A stretch of 64,000 nucleotides of DNA from Paenibacillus sp. EZ-K15 (lineage in GTDB: Bacteria; Bacillota; Bacilli; Paenibacillales; Paenibacillaceae), in contig NZ_PDHM01000018.1 in NCBI RefSeq assembly GCF_002573715.1, positions 1-64,000 on the forward strand, in the 5' to 3' direction. The notes under the pieces are model-generated. The model did not search any database. It worked only from the letters and a program-made list of their open reading frames with translations, and was not told the DNA's origin. Shown piece after piece: positions 60,883 to 64,000 of the stretch. Both the position numbers and the translations under genes were made by a program. Each line of letters begins with the position of its first letter. The stretch's first letter is position 1.

Positions 60883-63800
60883 TCAAACTACAACATGCCA
60901 TCGGTCGCGAATTTCTGTGACCCATCTTTGGGCGTTCCATTCGTCATCGAACGGAACTGCGCCTTTTATTCTGGAAAATTTACGTTTTACGTAGTACCCC
61001 TGTCCTGGCGGAAGTATTTTTAGTCCTCCAGGACTATTGGCGGATTCGGAAAAAGGAATTCTGAAGAACGATAAATCGTTGGAATCCAATGTTCCGAATA
61101 AAAATCCGTTTTGTGCAGCCTTGATATCGGTAAACCAATCGACGCCATACGTCGGGAAATCGGCCGGTACACCGGCAATGACAACATGTACCCTGCGGTC
61201 TCTTCCCTGTCTGACGATGGCAGACAGCTGGTCTTTCAAAGTGAAATCGGAAAGCTGCTTGCTGAGCACGTCAGCGTCATCAATCATAAGCAGGATAGTC
61301 GGGTCTTCACTGTCCTTCGACCGGGTCTGAACCCGTTCATAAAGGCCTGAAATGAGCGGAGCCAAATCTTCCTCATTCTCTGCATGCCCACGGACATGCG
61401 GAAGATGGTTCATCCGACTCAGACCGCTGCTTCCATAGCGCGTATCTACCGTATATATTTCCAGCTCATCCGGCGATGTATGGTATGCAAGTGATAACAT
61501 CCAGCTAAGGAGGAATGATGTTTTACCACCTTCCATCGGACTCGCCACAATAAAATGCGGTCCATCCTCCAGATTGATAGCAAAAGGGGTCAAGTCATCC
61601 GTAGCCACCCCGACAGGAACCCGATACTTCACCATGCCTGCTGATTCATAAGGCTTTTGTACCTTCAGCAGTTGATGGAGCGGAATCTTGTCCGGCAGTG
61701 ACTCAATCCGTGGTGCTTCTTCCCCGTGCCACGCTGCCCGGTGAGTACGAATCATATCGCGGAGCGCTGCGGAACGGTCCCCCTCTTCCTGACCGGAAGC
61801 CGGCAAGGCCGTCTGAAATTCAAGCGGCGGCACCTGCCCTTTGACCAGTCCTCTTCCTGGAGGAAGCTGGCTGGGAACTCTTGTTGGACGCCCCACTGCA
61901 TAATAGTAATCAGCAGGATCGGCGAGTTCGTACGATACCGCTTGCGAGATATTGCTTCGGACCTTCTCGAACATATCCGAAATCCGGTTCGCCGTAATGA
62001 CAAACGTAATCCCCAGACTACCGCCTTCTCGCAGCAGGTATTCAAGCATATCATTCTCATCCGGATAGGAGTTGCGGAAATTCAGATAACCGTCAATAAC
62101 CACGACCAGCTGCGGAACGGGGCCTGTGTTGCCCCGGCGGTAGGATGCAACAGTCTTCACACCCGCTTCAGCAATCATGTCCTTGCGAGTCGCCGCCGTT
62201 TTCGTCAGAAAACGGAACAGGCGCTTGATACGATCCTCTTCCTCCGCCATCATGACTCCTCCGATATGAGGAAGCCCTGCAAAGTCCCGCATCATCCGGC
62301 CCATATCCACGATATACCCATGCCAAAAGTCCGGGGCATACCGATTGACTAACGACATCAGCATCGTTTGAATAAAGGTGGTCTTTCCAAGTCCGGGCAT
62401 GCCGTATACGGCCCAGTGGCCTTGCTCAAGATTGAGCATCAGCGGCTTCTGGCACTGGTTTGGCAGATCATCAACCATTCCAACATAGGACACAAGTGCC
62501 AAGTCACTAAACAGATCTTGCTTCTGCAGCTTGGTCCCAGACGGTATGCTCTCAAGATCCAGACTCTCCGGAAGCGGTGGAAGCCAAGGCCCCTGGAGCC
62601 GTTCGATCCCTTGCTCCTTGGCCACGTCAGCTACATGATCGATAAACACCTGGAGCTGTTTGGGCACCTCCAGATGCGCTCCCAGGGAGGGATTAGAAGC
62701 AAGCAGAGGCTCCGACTTTCCGTTGATTCGCACCTCGCGAATAACCACTGCGCCGGGCGTATCCTTCTCTTCAATGTAAGGAGCTCCGCTCCAGGCAAAC
62801 TGCATTTCTTCAAACACTTCGTCGCTGCCCACCTGAAAATAGCCTCGTCCGGGCTTGTTAATCCAGGCTGCATTCGGAATCTTCAGCATATCACGGCTGT
62901 CGCCCTCGCTTTGTACCCGAAGACAGATGCGAAAGCGCGAGTTACTCCAAATCTTATCGTCCACGACACCTGCCGGTTTCTGAGTCGCAAGAATCAGATG
63001 GACACCAAGTGTTCGTCCAATTGCGGCAATGCTGATCAATTCATCCATGAACTCCGGTTGATCTTTCTTCAGCTGTGCAAATTCATCAATGATAATAACG
63101 AGATGCGGGAGCGGCTCGCCATGGCGATTGCGCAGCAGCTTGTAGTACTCATCGATATGCTGCAGATTTCCCGCATCGTTCAATATTTTCTGGCGGCGGA
63201 CCAGCTCGGCTTTCAGCGACACCTTCGCCCGTTCAATCAGATTGTTATCCAGGTTCGTTATGGTGCCTACTACGTGCGGCAAGTTAACAAACGTGTTGGA
63301 CATGCCGCCGCCCTTATAATCAATAAGCATAAATGCTAGATCATGCGGGTGAAACTCGGAGGCCAGGGAGGCCACAATAGATTGAATAACCTCACTTTTC
63401 CCGGAACCGGTCGTTCCCGCAATCAGACCGTGTGGTCCATGACCTTGACGCTCTATTTTATCATGAAGATTCAAATTAATCTTCTTTCCGCCTGCCCGGA
63501 CACCCATCGGAACGGGTAATGAATCAGGATATCGGTTCTGCTGCCAGCGTCTGTGTACATCCAAATCGTTGATTTTCTGAATATCCATCATCTCGAAGAG
63601 TGCCAAAACGCTAGGGATATCAGACGCAGAGGATCGCTTCAACCGGATCGGAGCCATATATCGGGCCAAGGCTTCAATCTGATCCCTGCTAATATGATGG
63701 GATTGGAAGGTTTGCTTGGAGACCGTGCCGTCCGCTTTCTTAATCGTGTACGCCGCCTGATCCCGGTCAACCTCAACAATAAGCTGGCAATGCATCGGCA

Positions 63801-64000
63801 AGCTTTCCTTGCGGTCGGACAAGATGATGGTAACCGCATCGGTCGCTTCGGCATCTTCCATTAGCAGAGGCAGCAGCGGTTCTTCCTCGATTAATTGGGC
63901 AGCGGATAAGATCACCACGTATGCCGGCGTCTCAATCGATTTCTTCCCATGTTCGGAGCGATTATTTTTACGCCGGTACAAGTGAGTGAATATTTCATCG
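60883..64000 (-). CDS. essC: Type VII secretion ATPase EssC/YukB, N-terminus beyond the window
   Basis: At least 1,038 residues of an FtsK/SpoIIIE-type motor are present; the frame is open through 64000 and reads DEIFTHLYRRKNN before the first in-frame TTG, so the start is outside. Three ATPase domains are seen: the first with Walker A GTTGSGKSE and Walker B VIIIDEFAQL, the second with GMPGLGKTT, the third with the degenerate SPMEGGKTS. The fold-defining SNSRFRICLRVQSEGDSRDML follows the first. The motor drives WXG100 export. The forkhead-associated and membrane parts typical of EssC should lie just beyond the window. Confidence 0.9.
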   Translation of the reverse strand, partial: DEIFTHLYRRKNNRSEHGKKSIETPAYVVILSAAQLIEEEPLLPLLMEDAEATDAVTIILSDRKESLPMHCQLIVEVDRDQAAYTIKKADGTVSKQTFQSHHISRDQIEALARYMAPIRLKRSSASDIPSVLALFEMMDIQKINDLDVHRRWQQNRYPDSLPVPMGVRAGGKKINLNLHDKIERQGHGPHGLIAGTTGSGKSEVIQSIVASLASEFHPHDLAFMLIDYKGGGMSNTFVNLPHVVGTITNLDNNLIERAKVSLKAELVRRQKILNDAGNLQHIDEYYKLLRNRHGEPLPHLVIIIDEFAQLKKDQPEFMDELISIAAIGRTLGVHLILATQKPAGVVDDKIWSNSRFRICLRVQSEGDSRDMLKIPNAAWINKPGRGYFQVGSDEVFEEMQFAWSGAPYIEEKDTPGAVVIREVRINGKSEPLLASNPSLGAHLEVPKQLQVFIDHVADVAKEQGIERLQGPWLPPLPESLDLESIPSGTKLQKQDLFSDLALVSYVGMVDDLPNQCQKPLMLNLEQGHWAVYGMPGLGKTTFIQTMLMSLVNRYAPDFWHGYIVDMGRMMRDFAGLPHIGGVMMAEEEDRIKRLFRFLTKTAATRKDMIAEAGVKTVASYRRGNTGPVPQLVVVIDGYLNFRNSYPDENDMLEYLLREGGSLGITFVITANRISDMFEKVRSNISQAVSYELADPADYYYAVGRPTRVPSQLPPGRGLVKGQVPPLEFQTALPASGQEEGDRSAALRDMIRTHRAAWHGEEAPRIESLPDKIPLHQLLKVQKPYESAGMVKYRVPVGVATDDLTPFAINLEDGPHFIVASPMEGGKTSFLLSWMLSLAYHTSPDELEIYTVDTRYGSSGLSRMNHLPHVRGHAENEEDLAPLISGLYERVQTRSKDSEDPTILLMIDDADVLSKQLSDFTLKDQLSAIVRQGRDRRVHVVIAGVPADFPTYGVDWFTDIKAAQNGFLFGTLDSNDLSFFRIPFSESANSPGGLKILPPGQGYYVKRKFSRIKGAVPFDDEWNAQRWVTEIRDRWHVVV

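Noticed and set aside
1..64000. CRISPR arrays, rRNA genes, prophage or integrase genes
   Set aside because: No regularly spaced repeats, rRNA sequence or integrase-type protein was recognised in the window.

Overview
The window looks like chromosomal DNA from an endospore-forming Firmicute of the Paenibacillus type. The evidence is a germinant-receptor operon of the GerB-A-C kind, GlcT/RAT control of a glucose PTS, a sigma-B-like promoter set, a type VII secretion locus, an RTP-like replication terminator protein, strong AGGAGG ribosome sites and frequent TTG/GTG starts. Most of the sequence has mid-range GC. The stretch from about 12,000 to 20,150 is clearly more AT-rich by eye and is probably acquired.

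Layout. 1-6,755: VanZ-like protein, a MacB/FtsX-type ABC exporter, and a sensor kinase/response regulator pair, all on the minus strand. A piece of a second permease 3' end lies beyond vanZ. 7,020-9,836: three-gene ABC importer of the TrpXYZ type. 10,126-11,871: SGNH esterase and the tRNA hydroxylase TrhO. 12,051-15,844: a compact AT-rich operon, tatC-tatA-mauE-like-mauD-like-mauA-like-26-residue peptide-MauF/CcdA-like membrane protein-lipoprotein. 16,377-19,792: selenocysteine machinery (selC, selB, selA). 20,152-23,500: YuzB-like protein, SDR, lactonase, two small proteins and a dead transposase end. 23,523-27,679: odhA-odhB. 27,923-31,705: DUF72 protein, a frameshifted YfcE-type phosphoesterase, a LysE exporter and an APC permease. 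31,930-35,581: germination receptor operon. 35,673-39,170: glcT-crr-ptsG with two RAT/terminator leaders and a cre site. 39,284-46,006: hybrid kinase, cupin with a leader peptide, DivIVA-like protein, DksA-like protein, ArsR-like regulator and MFS exporter. 46,204-55,038: oxidoreductase, RTP-like protein, acyltransferase, stress protein, HrpB, GluQRS, DUF1992 protein and a second SDR. 55,200-64,000: type VII secretion locus with PP2C phosphatase, VWA protein, kinase, WXG100 proteins and EssC, which runs off the window.

How the parts work together. The Tat/Mau-like operon is the most unusual part. It pairs a private Tat translocase with a 12-cysteine exported protein related to the methylamine dehydrogenase small subunit, plus the thioredoxin-like and membrane redox proteins that mature that subunit. 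No large catalytic subunit is present, and one of the two quinone-forming tryptophans appears to be lost. The type VII locus is also notable because kinase, VWA and phosphatase genes sit beside the ATPase and WXG100 substrates. The glucose PTS regulon is self-contained: GlcT, its two RNA targets, EIIA and EIICB are all in the window.

Limits: assignments come from reading the sequence and from remembered family motifs. No database search, alignment program or composition count was run. Start codons were chosen from visible ribosome binding sites.
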